Source of the DNA: CBDIDH01 sp965277595 | GTDB lineage: Bacteria > Planctomycetota > Planctomycetia > Isosphaerales > Isosphaeraceae | Length of the DNA: 64,000 nt | Assembly (NCBI GenBank): GCA_965277595.1 | Contig: CBDIDH010000002.1 | Span: 3,100,001-3,164,000 of the forward strand | Reading direction: 5' to 3' | In this document: piece by piece, positions 33,683 to 43,175 of the stretch | Position numbering within the stretch: position 1 is the stretch's first letter | Layout of the letters: every line of letters starts with the position of its first letter | Program-made: the position numbers and the translations under genes | Notes under the pieces: model-generated | Told to the model about the DNA's origin: nothing | The model's input: the letters and a program-made list of their open reading frames with translations, nothing else | Databases searched by the model: none

Positions 33683-35557
33683 GTGTCCCGGATTGTGTTC
33701 GCCTGTTCGCTCGTCGATCTGGATCCTACTCACGCTAATGCGTGCGTCGGACCCGCGTTAGCGCGGCTCCTCATCAAGCAAGGGTTCGAGGTCGTCTTGC
33801 TCGTCGAACGGGCGACCGGGCCCGCGCCGGGCGACGACCCGGTCGCATGGCTCCACTCCCGCGGCGGGGCACTCGCCAGACCTGAGGGGAGCCGATGGGA
33901 GATCACCCTGGGAGGCACGACCTTCCTCCTTCCACCCGCGCGATCCGCCCCAACCAGTTCCCAGGCAACCGAACCAGGGTCCGAGTTCCTTCGACTCTTC
34001 GATGAGGTTTTTGGTCAAAAGAGGTCCGATTGGCTCGTCGTCGATGGCCCCGACCGTTGGGCCGCCACACTTCTCGGGCGTTCGCGGCCTCGGGGAGTAC
34101 CCGCCTTCGCCCTGCTCCATGGCGGGAACCACAAAGACCCCGACGCCTTTGCCCGCGCCGACCTGGGGTTAACGCACTCCCGGCTCACCGTGGACTATTA
34201 TCACGAAGTCCTTGGGATGCCCTGCGTTGATCTGCCTTTTCCCATCGATATCGAGGCCGTCCGCGCCACGAAGCGGGCATCGGACTGCCTCCTGATCGTC
34301 GACCCAACAGCCGCGCGCGGGGCCTACCTCCTCGCACCATTGATCGCGGCGCTGGGACGTCGCCGACCCGATATCCCCGTGCTCGTTGTCGAGGGGCAAG
34401 GGACCGCCGCGACGCTGGCCAGCAGCGGCCTCTCGGCCGAAGATCATGAACGGGTCCAATGTCTGCCCACGGGCACCGATCCACGCTCGTACTGGGGACG
34501 AGCCAGACTGATGATCGAGCCGGATCTCGCCTGGGACGCCGCGCCGACGACGGCCATCGCCGCTCTCGTCAACGGCGTGCCGATCCTCGCCTCCGACCGG
34601 GGTGCCCTGCCTGAGATTCTGGGAGAGTCTGGGGTGATCCTCCCAGTCCCCGAGCGGGTCACCCCCGCCACCCAGACCCCACTAATCATCGCCGAGGTCG
34701 AGCCGTGGGTCGACGCGGTCGCACGGCTCTGGGATGACGCGCCTCGCCGCGTCGAACTGGGCCGGCGCGCGCTGACGGAGGCCCGGCGATGGGAGCCTGG
34801 AGAACTTGGTCTCCGCTACGCCAACCTCTTCCGAGAGCGCCGCGAAGATGCCGGGACGCCCTCCTTACCTCCTCGACGGGCCAGGGCGGCCGTCCTGGTT
34901 CCCCATCTCGCGGGGGTTGAGTGGGAGTGCGAGCAGGGCCTCCGTCGCATCGAGCAGGCTGGTGTCCGGGTCGTCCGACGCGCGGGAAGCTCGCAGGTTG
35001 ACGTGGCGCGCAATGAACTCCTCTCCGATGCGGTTCACGATGGATTCGACGCCGTCCTGTTCATCGACGCCGACATCGGTTTTGACCACCGCGATGCCCT
35101 TCGGCTCCTGGCCCGCCCCGAGCCGGTCATTTCTGGCCTCTACGCCAAAAAACAACGCCGCGAGCTGGCCAGCGCCTTCGCCGACGGGATCGCCGAGGTG
35201 GTCCTCGGCACCGGGGCGGCCGGTCCGTACCCGCTGAAATACGCCGCGACCGGGTTCCTCCGAATTCGTGCCGAGGTGCTCCGGCGGATGATCGAGGCGC
35301 TTAAACTGCCCCTGTGCAACACGAAATGGGGACGCGGGTCCTGGGCCTTCTTCCAGCCAGTCGTGGTCCCTGACGGAGCGGACGGGCATCACTACCTGGG
35401 CGAGGACTGGGCGTTCAGCCATCGCCTGAGCCTGATCGGGGTGACACCGCTGGCCGATCCGACGATCCGGCTCTGGCACCACGGTCGCTATGGTTACGGG
35501 TGGGAGGACGCCGGATCGGAGTTGACTCGGTACGGCACCTATAAATTCCGGATCTGA
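33683..35557 (+). CDS. Two-module glycosyltransferase (624 aa)
   Basis: Start GTG 33683 follows GGAGGG by 6 bases and begins a Rossmann strand (SRIVFACSLVDLDP). The N-terminal half (1 to about 390) looks like a GT-B glycosyltransferase: AFALLHGGNHKDP, then CLPTGTDPRSYWGRARLMIEP and ALVNGVPILASDRGALPEILG, the usual sugar-nucleotide site. The C-terminal half (about 400-624) is a GT-A-like module: AVLVPHLAGVEWECEQGL, the metal motif DADIGFDH, GLYAKKQRRELA and HYLGEDWAFSHRL. It may decorate a glycan or glycoprotein at the cell surface. It stands alone between divergent and convergent neighbours. Confidence 0.75.
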   Translation: MSRIVFACSLVDLDPTHANACVGPALARLLIKQGFEVVLLVERATGPAPGDDPVAWLHSRGGALARPEGSRWEITLGGTTFLLPPARSAPTSSQATEPGSEFLRLFDEVFGQKRSDWLVVDGPDRWAATLLGRSRPRGVPAFALLHGGNHKDPDAFARADLGLTHSRLTVDYYHEVLGMPCVDLPFPIDIEAVRATKRASDCLLIVDPTAARGAYLLAPLIAALGRRRPDIPVLVVEGQGTAATLASSGLSAEDHERVQCLPTGTDPRSYWGRARLMIEPDLAWDAAPTTAIAALVNGVPILASDRGALPEILGESGVILPVPERVTPATQTPLIIAEVEPWVDAVARLWDDAPRRVELGRRALTEARRWEPGELGLRYANLFRERREDAGTPSLPPRRARAAVLVPHLAGVEWECEQGLRRIEQAGVRVVRRAGSSQVDVARNELLSDAVHDGFDAVLFIDADIGFDHRDALRLLARPEPVISGLYAKKQRRELASAFADGIAEVVLGTGAAGPYPLKYAATGFLRIRAEVLRRMIEALKLPLCNTKWGRGSWAFFQPVVVPDGADGHHYLGEDWAFSHRLSLIGVTPLADPTIRLWHHGRYGYGWEDAGSELTRYGTYKFRI

Positions 35558-35653
35558 ATGCCAATATCATCAGAGAGGCATGATGGTGAAATTGGCGCTC
35601 GCTATTGCGACGTGACTGTTTCCGAGTCTCGAAAATGGTTCTCGCACATCGTC

Positions 35654-38600
35654 TTAATAGAACAACCTTCCCTGCGACTCCGCTCCCTGCCGCCTCGCAA
35701 CCACCGTCTGCCGATGCCCGTTTGATCGGTTTGCCGGCGTCGGCAGAGTGATGGTCACCGGCTCGGCAGGTTGACCTGCATCACCCACCGGTTTTTCCAT
35801 GACCCGCCGATTTCCGCTCGACCCGCCATCGGGCTCGTCCATTTGGTCGACTTCGATTACCGCCTTCCGCTTGATCCGCGCCGTCACCGGTACTTCCGCC
35901 CGCGCCGCCTTCCGCGTTCCCGCGCGCACGGGAGCGGCTTCGACCGTGTTTTCCGCCCGCAGAGCCTTGATCCGCTCCGCCATGTCCGCAACCGGTGTAC
36001 CACCCTCCGGCGGCTTCTCCGACAGCCCCAACTTCAACTGTTCACGCAAGTCAGTCAACTGCCTCAGATATTCGCAATGGGAGAATTCCGTCCCGACCCG
36101 GCTCTGGTAATCGCGTTCCTGCCCTTGCGCGACGTTTAAATCTTCCCTGACATGGGCGATTTCCGAACCATACCCGTCGGCCAGCCGCTCCAGCGCGTTG
36201 AGCACGGCGCGCGGGCCGGGGTTATCGCGGATCATCTGCGCCCGCCGCGTCACCACGCCTTCGACGAACACGTCGCAGGCGCCAGACGGATGCATGACCA
36301 GCCCGAACTCCAGCCCCCGGTATTTCCCCAGCGGGCAGCTGCGCGTGTCGTGGACGGCTTCTGGTAGCCTGTTAAGCCTCATGCCCAAGGCTTCAGCCGA
36401 TGGCGGCGGGTCATCATTCAGCGCCGCCATATCAGCCGTCAACCCCTCGAGCCGGGTTTCCAGCCGTTTGATGGCCCCCGGTAGGTCGCGTAACGACCGT
36501 TTGGCCAAGAATTGCTCGTCGAGGTGGTTCTTGCGCAGGATCGCCAGCCGTTGCAGCTCCGCGTCGGCCTCGGCCAGCGTCAATACCGCCGGGTTGCCCG
36601 AGGCGATGGCTTTCACCTCCGCATACGAAAGCTCCTGGCCGCCGATGTCTTCGGCCTTCCTGACGGCAGCCTCACCAGACATAACCTGATTGATGAATCG
36701 GGCTTTCGTTTCTAGCGCCTGCCACATATAACTATCGAAGGAACCAGTTGTTACATAACGATAGACCGCCACTTCCTCATTCTGATTCCCTTGCCGTAAT
36801 ATCCTGCCCTCCCGCTGCTCGACTTCGGCGGGCTTCCACGGCGCATCGAGATGATGTAACGCGACCAGCCGCTTCTGGACGTTGGTGCCGGTGCCCATCT
36901 TCTGCGTCGAGCCGATCAACACCCGAACCGTACCGGCGCGGACTTTCTCGAACAGGGCTTGTTTCTTGGCGTCGGTGTCGGCGTCGCCCATGATCGCGAT
37001 CTGGTTGCGGGGGATGCCGTGATCGGCCAGTTTTTCGACCACCTCGTCATAAGCCGAGAACGGTTTCGCATGCACGCCCATGTCGCAAAAGATCATTTGC
37101 GTGCCGCGACGGTCGGCGGTTTTATTCCATATCCGCACCACGTTGCCGACCAGGGCGTTGACCTTGGAGCCGGGGAAATCCTCCCTGCCGCCAGGCATCC
37201 TGCCGTCGAGCGCCAGCTTGCGGCCGTCGGTGGTGATGTTCAGCGCGTTGTCCTCGCGGGGATCGATCCGTTCGTTTCTGATCCGCTCATACCGCTTGAC
37301 CAGCTCGGCTTGCAACTCGGCCTGTTCCTCGGACATCGGACAGGCAATGGTCTGCGGCTTGCCGCCTTCCAGCGCGGGGCGTGGTAAATCCAGCATCTCC
37401 GCCGTCTGCACGTCGGCGAACGCGCGGAACATCTGGGTCAGTTCGGGAAGATTGACGAACCTGGCGAACCGGCTGCGGGGTTTCAGGGTCGAGCCGTCGG
37501 GCGAGATTTCCATCGTGTCCACCACCTCGCCGAAGGTGGCTGCCCAACCGTCGAAATGGTCGATGCCGCGATCTGCCAGCCCCTTGGGGTCGAGGAACCG
37601 CTGGTTGGTGTACATCTCCATCATGCTATTCGTGATCGGCGTGCCGCACGCGAAAACGACGCCACGGCCGGGATGTTTCTCTCCGAGGTATCGGCATTTC
37701 ATATACATATCGAATGCCCGCTCGCTGCCACCAGTGGTAATCCCGGCCACGCGGTCCATCTTCGTCGGCGTTTCGAGATTCTTGTAAGCCATTGATTCAT
37801 CAATAAAAATCTGATCAACACCCAGTTCATCGAAAACAAGGCCGCTATCCTTCTTATCCTCGGCGAGCAGGTCTTTGAGCTTCTCCTCTCGCTTCGCTTT
37901 TTGTTTTTCGATTGTCTTGATGATATTCCGGTTTCCACGCCCGGTATCGGCACGCGCGGAATCTTTGAGCAAGGCATCGTACTCAGCGATCTGGTCGCGG
38001 AGGAATTCCTTCTGAAAATCGTTCGACATGCCGATCCGCTCGAAGCTCGAATGGGTGACGATGATCGCGTCCCAGTCGCCGGTCGCTATCTTCGCAGTCA
38101 GCTGCTTGCGACGACTCATTTCCAAGTCATCCTTGGTAGCCACCAATATCTTCGCGTTCGGATAGAGTTGCATGAATTCCCGCGAAAACTGTTCGAGCAT
38201 GTGATTCGGGACGACGATCATGCTCTTCTTCGCCAGCCCGGCCTGCTTCATCTTCATGGCGGCGGCGCAGCATTCCATCGTCTTCCCAGCGCCGACGCAA
38301 TGCGCCAGGAGCGTATTACCGCCAGTCATGCAGCGCCATACGGCATCAACCTGGTGAGGTTTCAACGTGATCGCCTTGCTCATCCCCGGAAAGTCAAGGT
38401 GCGAGCCATCGAATAGCCGAGGGCGCAGGTTATTATAAGTATCGTTATAAGTACGAACCAGCCGTTCCGTCCGGTCGGGATCGCTGAATACCCACGATTT
38501 AAACCGATCCTTAATCGCCCTTTGCTTCTCCTTGGCGGCCAGGGTTTCGTTCTGGTTAACCACCCGCTCCTCGCGGTCACCGTGGTGGACGACATCGTAA

Positions 38601-40921
38601 ATCACTGGGGATTTCAGATTGAGCGCGAGTTCGAGCAGCGCCGTGCCGTTGATCCTTGGAGTTCCATAGTCGGCGGTGGCCGCGACCGAACTGAGCGCCC
38701 GGTAATCTGGATCGATGCTCCAAAGCGCGTCTTTCTTCAGGTGGCCGATTTTGATGGCGTCGCCGGGCACGTTGAACAATTCGGCGGCGAACGCCTTGAT
38801 GTCGGAATCCGGTATCCACGGCGCGCCAAGGTTGGCGTCGATGTCTCCGGGCAGCACGTCCTCGGGCTGAACGGCTTTCAACGCTTCGATATTCCGAGTG
38901 ATACCCGCCCGTTCGGCGACGGCCAGTTTCTCCCGGACGTTGCCCGACAGATAGGCATCGGCGGTCTGCCAGATCTTTGATTCCGGGTCACGGTAGATCA
39001 GGTCGCCCAGCTCGTTGATAACCTCAGCCTCGGGCTTGCCATAAAGCTTGGCGATGTAGGACAAATCGATACCGCCCCTGTGATCCAGGCTGACCAGCAA
39101 CCCTTCCTCGGCGCTGGAAACGTGTGTGACGGGCGGTTTCGGGCCCACCACATCGCGGAGCAGGATCGGGGCTTTCTTGGCCGTGCCGGTCGCCTCGTCG
39201 TACTCCTCCAGCGCCATGACCAGCATGGCGTCGGGGTCCTCGCGGAACTTCACCAGGTTGGGCATCCTGCGGATCGTGCCGCCGTCCTTGGTGGTGGTAA
39301 ACGTCGTCTTATTGATCGGGCCGTGCCCGGCGACGAAGCGGTCATAGACGCGGTTCAGGTCACGCCGCGCCTCCTCACGGGCATTTTCCGGCCACCCTTC
39401 GTTCTGCGACTGGAGCACGCGGCGTTCAAGATCACGAATTTGGATCAGGGTGTGAGCTTTACGCGCCTGGGGCGTGCCGTCGGTGCGCCAGGTGGTGCCG
39501 CAATAAACGACGGGCCTGGCCTGACCGTCGTCCATCTGGCAGATGGTGCGGTCGTTGACCAAAAAAGAGCCTTCGGTGACGTGTTTGAGGAGTGGCGGGG
39601 GGATGAACGGCGGGGATACGTGCTTCCGGTCAGGAATCGGCGGCGGATTCGCGTGCTCAGCCTCCGATTTGACCACCGTCGGCAACCGCCCTATCGCCTC
39701 CTTCAATTGCCCGGCCAGATCGCCGTTCGAGACGACGCTATAGCCTTCGCCTCCATAGAGCGTGTCCTTGCGGCTCCAATCGCCCAGCACCATTTCCGGG
39801 TGATTCAGGAAATACGCGTTCACCGGCACAGTAGCGCCGTCCAAAGCGAGAGTGCCGGTGGGTATCCAGTCGGCGGCATGACTCGGTTCCTGGCCTGGGG
39901 TCCGTTTCCTGAGAAAGAGGATGTCGGTGACGACGGCGGTGCCTTCTTTCTTGAACGCATCGGACGGCAGCCGGATCGCCCCGAGGAAATCGGCCTGGCT
40001 GGCGAGTTGTTCCCTGACCGCCGCGTTCTGCTTGTCCAACGTGTAATGGCTGGTGACGACGGCCAGCACGCCGCCGGGCTTCAGCGCCTCTGTGGATTTG
40101 GCCACGAAAAAATCATGGAGGGAGAAGCGCTGCCCGTGGAAATCGAGCTTGATGTCGGCGAAGGGGACGTTGCCGATCACCGCGTCGAGCGGCGGGAGCC
40201 TGGAATCCCGGAAATTCTCGATGCGGATGTCGGCCTCGGGGTGGAGCGCGCGGGCGATGCGGCCGGTCAGGCTGTCCAGCTCGACGCCGAGGAACCGCTG
40301 GCCCGGCTTGCCATGCTCGATGAATCGGCCCGTACCGCATCCGGGTTCGAGAATGACGGCGCTTTGGGGAACGCCCAGTCGGGCCAGGGCGTCGTGCATG
40401 GCGGTCATGACGGTGGGCGAGGTAAAGAACTGGCTGAAGACCGTCCGGCGAGCGGAGTCGTATTCCTCGGGGGTGAGGAGCGATCTCAGTTCCTCGCCAT
40501 GTGCTTGCCAGCCGGGTTTGTACTGGCCGGTGATGGGGTCGGGAAACAGCGAAAGCGCCACCGCGCCGAAGCCGCCGAAGCGGGTAAGTATGTCCCGTTC
40601 ATCGTGGGAGGCGGGTCGATGTTCCGATTCGATCGCCTTGAGCGTGCGAATCGCGGCCAGGATGTCGCGGGCCTTGCCGACCTGGCCGGTCAACGGCTGA
40701 GCGGCGGACACAAAAATAGCGGGCGAGGGAGAAACGGCGGGCGGTTCAGGTGAGGGAGTTAAGGCGGGAAGGGAATGCGGCTCGTCGAACGAGAAAAGAT
40801 TCTGGCCGGGGGCGGATTTCGCGCGTGGGGCGCGAGGAGGAGGGATGTCGTTTCGGGGGCAAGCGCCGCTGCGATTGATGAGCCTGTCGGCGAAGGGGAG
40901 CTTGGGAGACTCAGGGGGCAC
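35654..40921 (-). CDS. DarB-type DNA methylase-helicase (1,755 aa)
   Basis: A very large phage/ICE-type protein fusing an N6-adenine methylase to an SNF2/DEAD helicase. After a Pro-rich N-terminus (1-75), the methylase has motif I ILEPGCGTGRF (about 190-200) and motif IV NVPF (251-254, NPPF-like). The helicase has Walker A HCVGAGKT (about 874-881), DES box FIDESMAYKN, motif III CGTPITNSM, and motif VI EQREGRILRQGNQNEE. Such proteins (DarB of phage P1, N12-class methylases) are co-injected to protect incoming DNA from restriction or act in conjugative transfer. The start is GTG 40921 with no strong ribosome-binding site. The adjacent thermonuclease and integrase support a mobile origin. Confidence 0.85.
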   Translation of the reverse strand: MPPESPKLPFADRLINRSGACPRNDIPPPRAPRAKSAPGQNLFSFDEPHSLPALTPSPEPPAVSPSPAIFVSAAQPLTGQVGKARDILAAIRTLKAIESEHRPASHDERDILTRFGGFGAVALSLFPDPITGQYKPGWQAHGEELRSLLTPEEYDSARRTVFSQFFTSPTVMTAMHDALARLGVPQSAVILEPGCGTGRFIEHGKPGQRFLGVELDSLTGRIARALHPEADIRIENFRDSRLPPLDAVIGNVPFADIKLDFHGQRFSLHDFFVAKSTEALKPGGVLAVVTSHYTLDKQNAAVREQLASQADFLGAIRLPSDAFKKEGTAVVTDILFLRKRTPGQEPSHAADWIPTGTLALDGATVPVNAYFLNHPEMVLGDWSRKDTLYGGEGYSVVSNGDLAGQLKEAIGRLPTVVKSEAEHANPPPIPDRKHVSPPFIPPPLLKHVTEGSFLVNDRTICQMDDGQARPVVYCGTTWRTDGTPQARKAHTLIQIRDLERRVLQSQNEGWPENAREEARRDLNRVYDRFVAGHGPINKTTFTTTKDGGTIRRMPNLVKFREDPDAMLVMALEEYDEATGTAKKAPILLRDVVGPKPPVTHVSSAEEGLLVSLDHRGGIDLSYIAKLYGKPEAEVINELGDLIYRDPESKIWQTADAYLSGNVREKLAVAERAGITRNIEALKAVQPEDVLPGDIDANLGAPWIPDSDIKAFAAELFNVPGDAIKIGHLKKDALWSIDPDYRALSSVAATADYGTPRINGTALLELALNLKSPVIYDVVHHGDREERVVNQNETLAAKEKQRAIKDRFKSWVFSDPDRTERLVRTYNDTYNNLRPRLFDGSHLDFPGMSKAITLKPHQVDAVWRCMTGGNTLLAHCVGAGKTMECCAAAMKMKQAGLAKKSMIVVPNHMLEQFSREFMQLYPNAKILVATKDDLEMSRRKQLTAKIATGDWDAIIVTHSSFERIGMSNDFQKEFLRDQIAEYDALLKDSARADTGRGNRNIIKTIEKQKAKREEKLKDLLAEDKKDSGLVFDELGVDQIFIDESMAYKNLETPTKMDRVAGITTGGSERAFDMYMKCRYLGEKHPGRGVVFACGTPITNSMMEMYTNQRFLDPKGLADRGIDHFDGWAATFGEVVDTMEISPDGSTLKPRSRFARFVNLPELTQMFRAFADVQTAEMLDLPRPALEGGKPQTIACPMSEEQAELQAELVKRYERIRNERIDPREDNALNITTDGRKLALDGRMPGGREDFPGSKVNALVGNVVRIWNKTADRRGTQMIFCDMGVHAKPFSAYDEVVEKLADHGIPRNQIAIMGDADTDAKKQALFEKVRAGTVRVLIGSTQKMGTGTNVQKRLVALHHLDAPWKPAEVEQREGRILRQGNQNEEVAVYRYVTTGSFDSYMWQALETKARFINQVMSGEAAVRKAEDIGGQELSYAEVKAIASGNPAVLTLAEADAELQRLAILRKNHLDEQFLAKRSLRDLPGAIKRLETRLEGLTADMAALNDDPPPSAEALGMRLNRLPEAVHDTRSCPLGKYRGLEFGLVMHPSGACDVFVEGVVTRRAQMIRDNPGPRAVLNALERLADGYGSEIAHVREDLNVAQGQERDYQSRVGTEFSHCEYLRQLTDLREQLKLGLSEKPPEGGTPVADMAERIKALRAENTVEAAPVRAGTRKAARAEVPVTARIKRKAVIEVDQMDEPDGGSSGNRRVMEKPVGDAGQPAEPVTITLPTPANRSNGHRQTVVARRQGAESQGRLFY

Positions 40922-41001
40922 AAAAACCGAACGCTAAGAATTTGTCGTGGAAGAATTTATAAGTCGTTCAGGATGATTGCAAGCATTAATTCGATTGGAG
41001 G

Positions 41002-41556
41002 TCAACGGCAATCTCCGCCCTTCCGATATCCCGCCTTCTCGGCCTCTTCCGCCGTGGCGAACGTTACCTTGTTCGATTGTTTCATGACGGCGACCGCCCG
41101 GCAACTGGGCCGGTGGTAGACATGGCTGTTCCGGTTCCCGACCACGCCCGCCGTGACGGGCACGCCGACCCCATGCCGCCAGTCCCAAGGCGGCACTGCC
41201 CCCGGCTGGCTCCATAACCCCCGATGAGCGGCCTTTGCGTCGGATTCGAGCCGAGCCAACTCCGCGTCGTGCAGGGCGTATTGCCGATACCACCAGGCCA
41301 ATCCGAGCGAAACCATCTCGCGGTTGAGCGATTGGCCATCGGGCAGAATGACTTCAGCGACGGTGCGTCCGTAGCGGTCGGTATCCCGCTCCTCGATGGT
41401 CACCGTTTTACCGAATGCCAGCTCCGAAGCCGCCTGCTTGGCCCGGCTGCCGAAATCCTGACCGGTTTCGGGAGCGTCGATGCCCGCCAGGCGAATTTTG
41501 ACCTGCCGTTTCTCAGCCGTCAGGACGGTGATCGTGTCGCCGTCGGAAACGCCCAC
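41002..41556 (-). CDS. Thermonuclease (SNase) family nuclease, N-terminally truncated ORF
   Basis: Staphylococcal-nuclease-fold protein that hydrolyses DNA or RNA with calcium. Motifs: SDGDTITV, KIRLAGIDAPE (catalytic Arg and Asp), KTVTIEERDTDRYGRTVAEV, and GLAWWYRQYA. The C-terminal part (NSHVYHRPSCRAV... KAGYRKGGDC) is the small metal-binding-like tail seen in many phage or plasmid members. The GTG at 41556 is only what remains: the natural start and signal peptide are at 41803, cut off by a 166-bp inserted element. In this state the protein would stay in the cytoplasm, if made at all. Confidence 0.8.
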   Translation of the reverse strand: MGVSDGDTITVLTAEKRQVKIRLAGIDAPETGQDFGSRAKQAASELAFGKTVTIEERDTDRYGRTVAEVILPDGQSLNREMVSLGLAWWYRQYALHDAELARLESDAKAAHRGLWSQPGAVPPWDWRHGVGVPVTAGVVGNRNSHVYHRPSCRAVAVMKQSNKVTFATAEEAEKAGYRKGGDCR

Positions 41557-41572
41557 GACGCGGGCCGTGTAA

Positions 41573-41738
41573 GAGGCTATCCGATAACTTTTCCGAGGCT
41601 GGGAAACAAGTTACGTCGCAACAGAGATCGCCGGTCTGACGAAGGGAAGCCCGATCCGCCGAGGTCAGCACGCCCTGTGAAAGTAGGCGGTTTGACGCAA
41701 GTCGATGCCACCATTCGATTTTATTATGGGATAGCCTC
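41573..41738. mobile_element. 166-bp MITE with TAA target duplication
   Basis: Inverted ends GAGGCTATCCGATAA (41573-) and, inverted, GAGGCTATCCCATAA (ending 41738) match at 14 of 15. TAA is duplicated at both borders (41570-41572 and 41739-41741). The interior does not code. End sequence and 3-bp TNA duplication fit a non-autonomous IS5-group element. It lies inside the thermonuclease gene. Confidence 0.85.
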
Positions 41739-41803
41739 TAACCCGCCGCGAGTGCGGGGAAGGCCATCAGGACGAACAGGAATATGGGAAAGATGCGCCG
41801 CAT
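41739..41803 (-). pseudogene. Severed signal peptide of the thermonuclease gene
   Basis: ATG 41803 encodes MRRIFPIFLFVLMAFPALA followed by AG and then a TAG created by the inserted element. Removing the element plus one TAA copy joins it in frame to YTARVVGVSDGDTITV, restoring a classic signal peptide with an ALA-AG cleavage site. Confidence 0.85.
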
Positions 41804-41930
41804 GGGGGTTAACCATAATCCGAAAACGAGCCGTTCGCCAGCCTTGATTTCAATCGGCATTTGGGTCAAACAAAATTTTGAACGACCCTCTTCCCCGCGA
41901 ATCCCGCCTTCGGGTAGATTCTTGAGGTAA

Positions 41931-41946
41931 GATAAAGGACATTATC
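41931..41946. other. 16-bp site flanking integrase, left copy
   Basis: GATAAAGGACATTATC, itself a GATAA-N6-TTATC palindrome, lies 52 bases past the integrase stop. An exact inverted copy lies at 42998-43013. It may be a recombinase or repressor binding site. Confidence 0.6.
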
Positions 41947-41997
41947 TATAACCGTTTGAATTGTGCGGTATTACCATTTGTTACGTAGCCGGTTTCT

Positions 41998-42978
41998 TCA
42001 AATCGCGATCCGTTCCACTTCCTCCAGCTTCACCATGTCACCACGCCGGTCGTACAGCTTCGTCGTTCGCGGCGACTCGTGCGCGGCGATCGCCTGCGCC
42101 CCTTCGATCGTCCCTCCGCCTTCGAGATAAGCCGTGATCCCGGTGGCCCGGAATGTGTGGCACCCGATCGTCTCGGGAAGCGAGGCCGCACGCGCACGCC
42201 GCTTGATCATCTTCAAGGCACCGATCGCCGCCATTGGGCGTCCGGTGAGTTGCCGATGCCTGTCCACGCTCCGAAACAGCGGCCCGGTCTTGTCGTCGGC
42301 GATCCCGGCCGCCGCAAGGTACGCATTCAGGTAACATTCCGCCTTCGGATGGGCCGGAACCAGGTGGAGCTTGCCCCCCTTCTCGTGCAGACGGAACCAC
42401 CCGTGCCCCATCTGGCTGTAATAGTCCTTCACCCGCATCCCCAGGGTGGCGCTGATCCGGGCGAAGCTGAACGCCATCACCGCGATCAGAGCCCGGTCGC
42501 GTAAGCCGATGATCGTCGTGGTATCGATGCTGTTCAGCAGGTGCCTCGCTTCCCCCGAGGTGAGGACCGGCGTAAGTCCTTTCTTCAAGACGTATTTCGG
42601 TCCGCGCACCGAGATCGCCGGGTTCGACGCCACGACCTGCCCGGTGACCAGCCAGTCGAAGAGCACGCGGATGGCCGCCAGGTGCTGCTTGACCGTCGGC
42701 TTCGCGCCCGGATGACACTCGATATAGGCCGCCACCGTCACCGGCTCGATCTCATGCAGCTCGATCCCCCGCGCCTCGCACCAGGCGAAGAACCGGGCGA
42801 TGGCGCGGCCGTAAGCCCGCCGGGTGTTGGGGTTCCTGATCTGGGCGGTGAAGAACTCGACGAACCGGTGCCCCGCGCGCTCACCGGCTTGAGCCACCAG
42901 GAATGGCAGGAGCGGGCCGCACTCGCGTAGCTCGGCGAGATCCGTCATCCGTTCGTTGGCTCGATCTGGCACCCTCAA
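41998..42978 (-). CDS. Tyrosine recombinase/integrase (326 aa)
   Basis: Phage integrase family (XerC/D-like). N-terminal SAM-like core-binding domain at about 30-120 (NPNTRRAYGRAIARFFAWC). The catalytic set is complete: Arg174 (FSFARISATLGMRV), Lys203 in the beta-hairpin, His274-x-x-Arg277 (GCHTFRATG), His300 (IAAHESPRTT) and nucleophile Tyr309 (KLYDRR). It probably integrates or excises the surrounding phage-derived region. The start is ATG 42978 (MRVPDRANERM); MTDLAELREC at residue 11 is an alternative. The gene is bracketed by inverted copies of a 16-bp site, one of which overlaps its presumed promoter. Confidence 0.9.
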   Translation of the reverse strand: MRVPDRANERMTDLAELRECGPLLPFLVAQAGERAGHRFVEFFTAQIRNPNTRRAYGRAIARFFAWCEARGIELHEIEPVTVAAYIECHPGAKPTVKQHLAAIRVLFDWLVTGQVVASNPAISVRGPKYVLKKGLTPVLTSGEARHLLNSIDTTTIIGLRDRALIAVMAFSFARISATLGMRVKDYYSQMGHGWFRLHEKGGKLHLVPAHPKAECYLNAYLAAAGIADDKTGPLFRSVDRHRQLTGRPMAAIGALKMIKRRARAASLPETIGCHTFRATGITAYLEGGGTIEGAQAIAAHESPRTTKLYDRRGDMVKLEEVERIAI

Positions 42979-42997
42979 AGGCTCCCGGTTGAGGCAT

Positions 42998-43013
42998 GAT
43001 AATGTCCTTTATC
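42998..43013. promoter_or_regulatory. 16-bp site flanking integrase, right copy (upstream of start)
   Basis: GATAATGTCCTTTATC is the exact inverse of the copy at 41931. It begins 20 bases upstream of the integrase ATG, where an operator for self-control or a core recombination site would sit. Confidence 0.6.
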
Positions 43014-43175
43014 TAGCATGCCTGCCCTCCCTGACAAGCGAAACATGAGAACGCGACCCGGCTCGTGCAAATCAAGGTCGCCGTGACCGTGACGATCTTC
43101 CACTCCGTAGCCGCCTCGACGATGCCGAGTCATCCCGCGAGAGATCCTCGTCTCAATCCCGTGGAGAACGCCGCA

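Noticed and set aside
39080..40753. 557-codon plus-strand frame
   Set aside because: Antisense shadow of the DarB-type gene, whose methylase motifs are clear on the minus strand.
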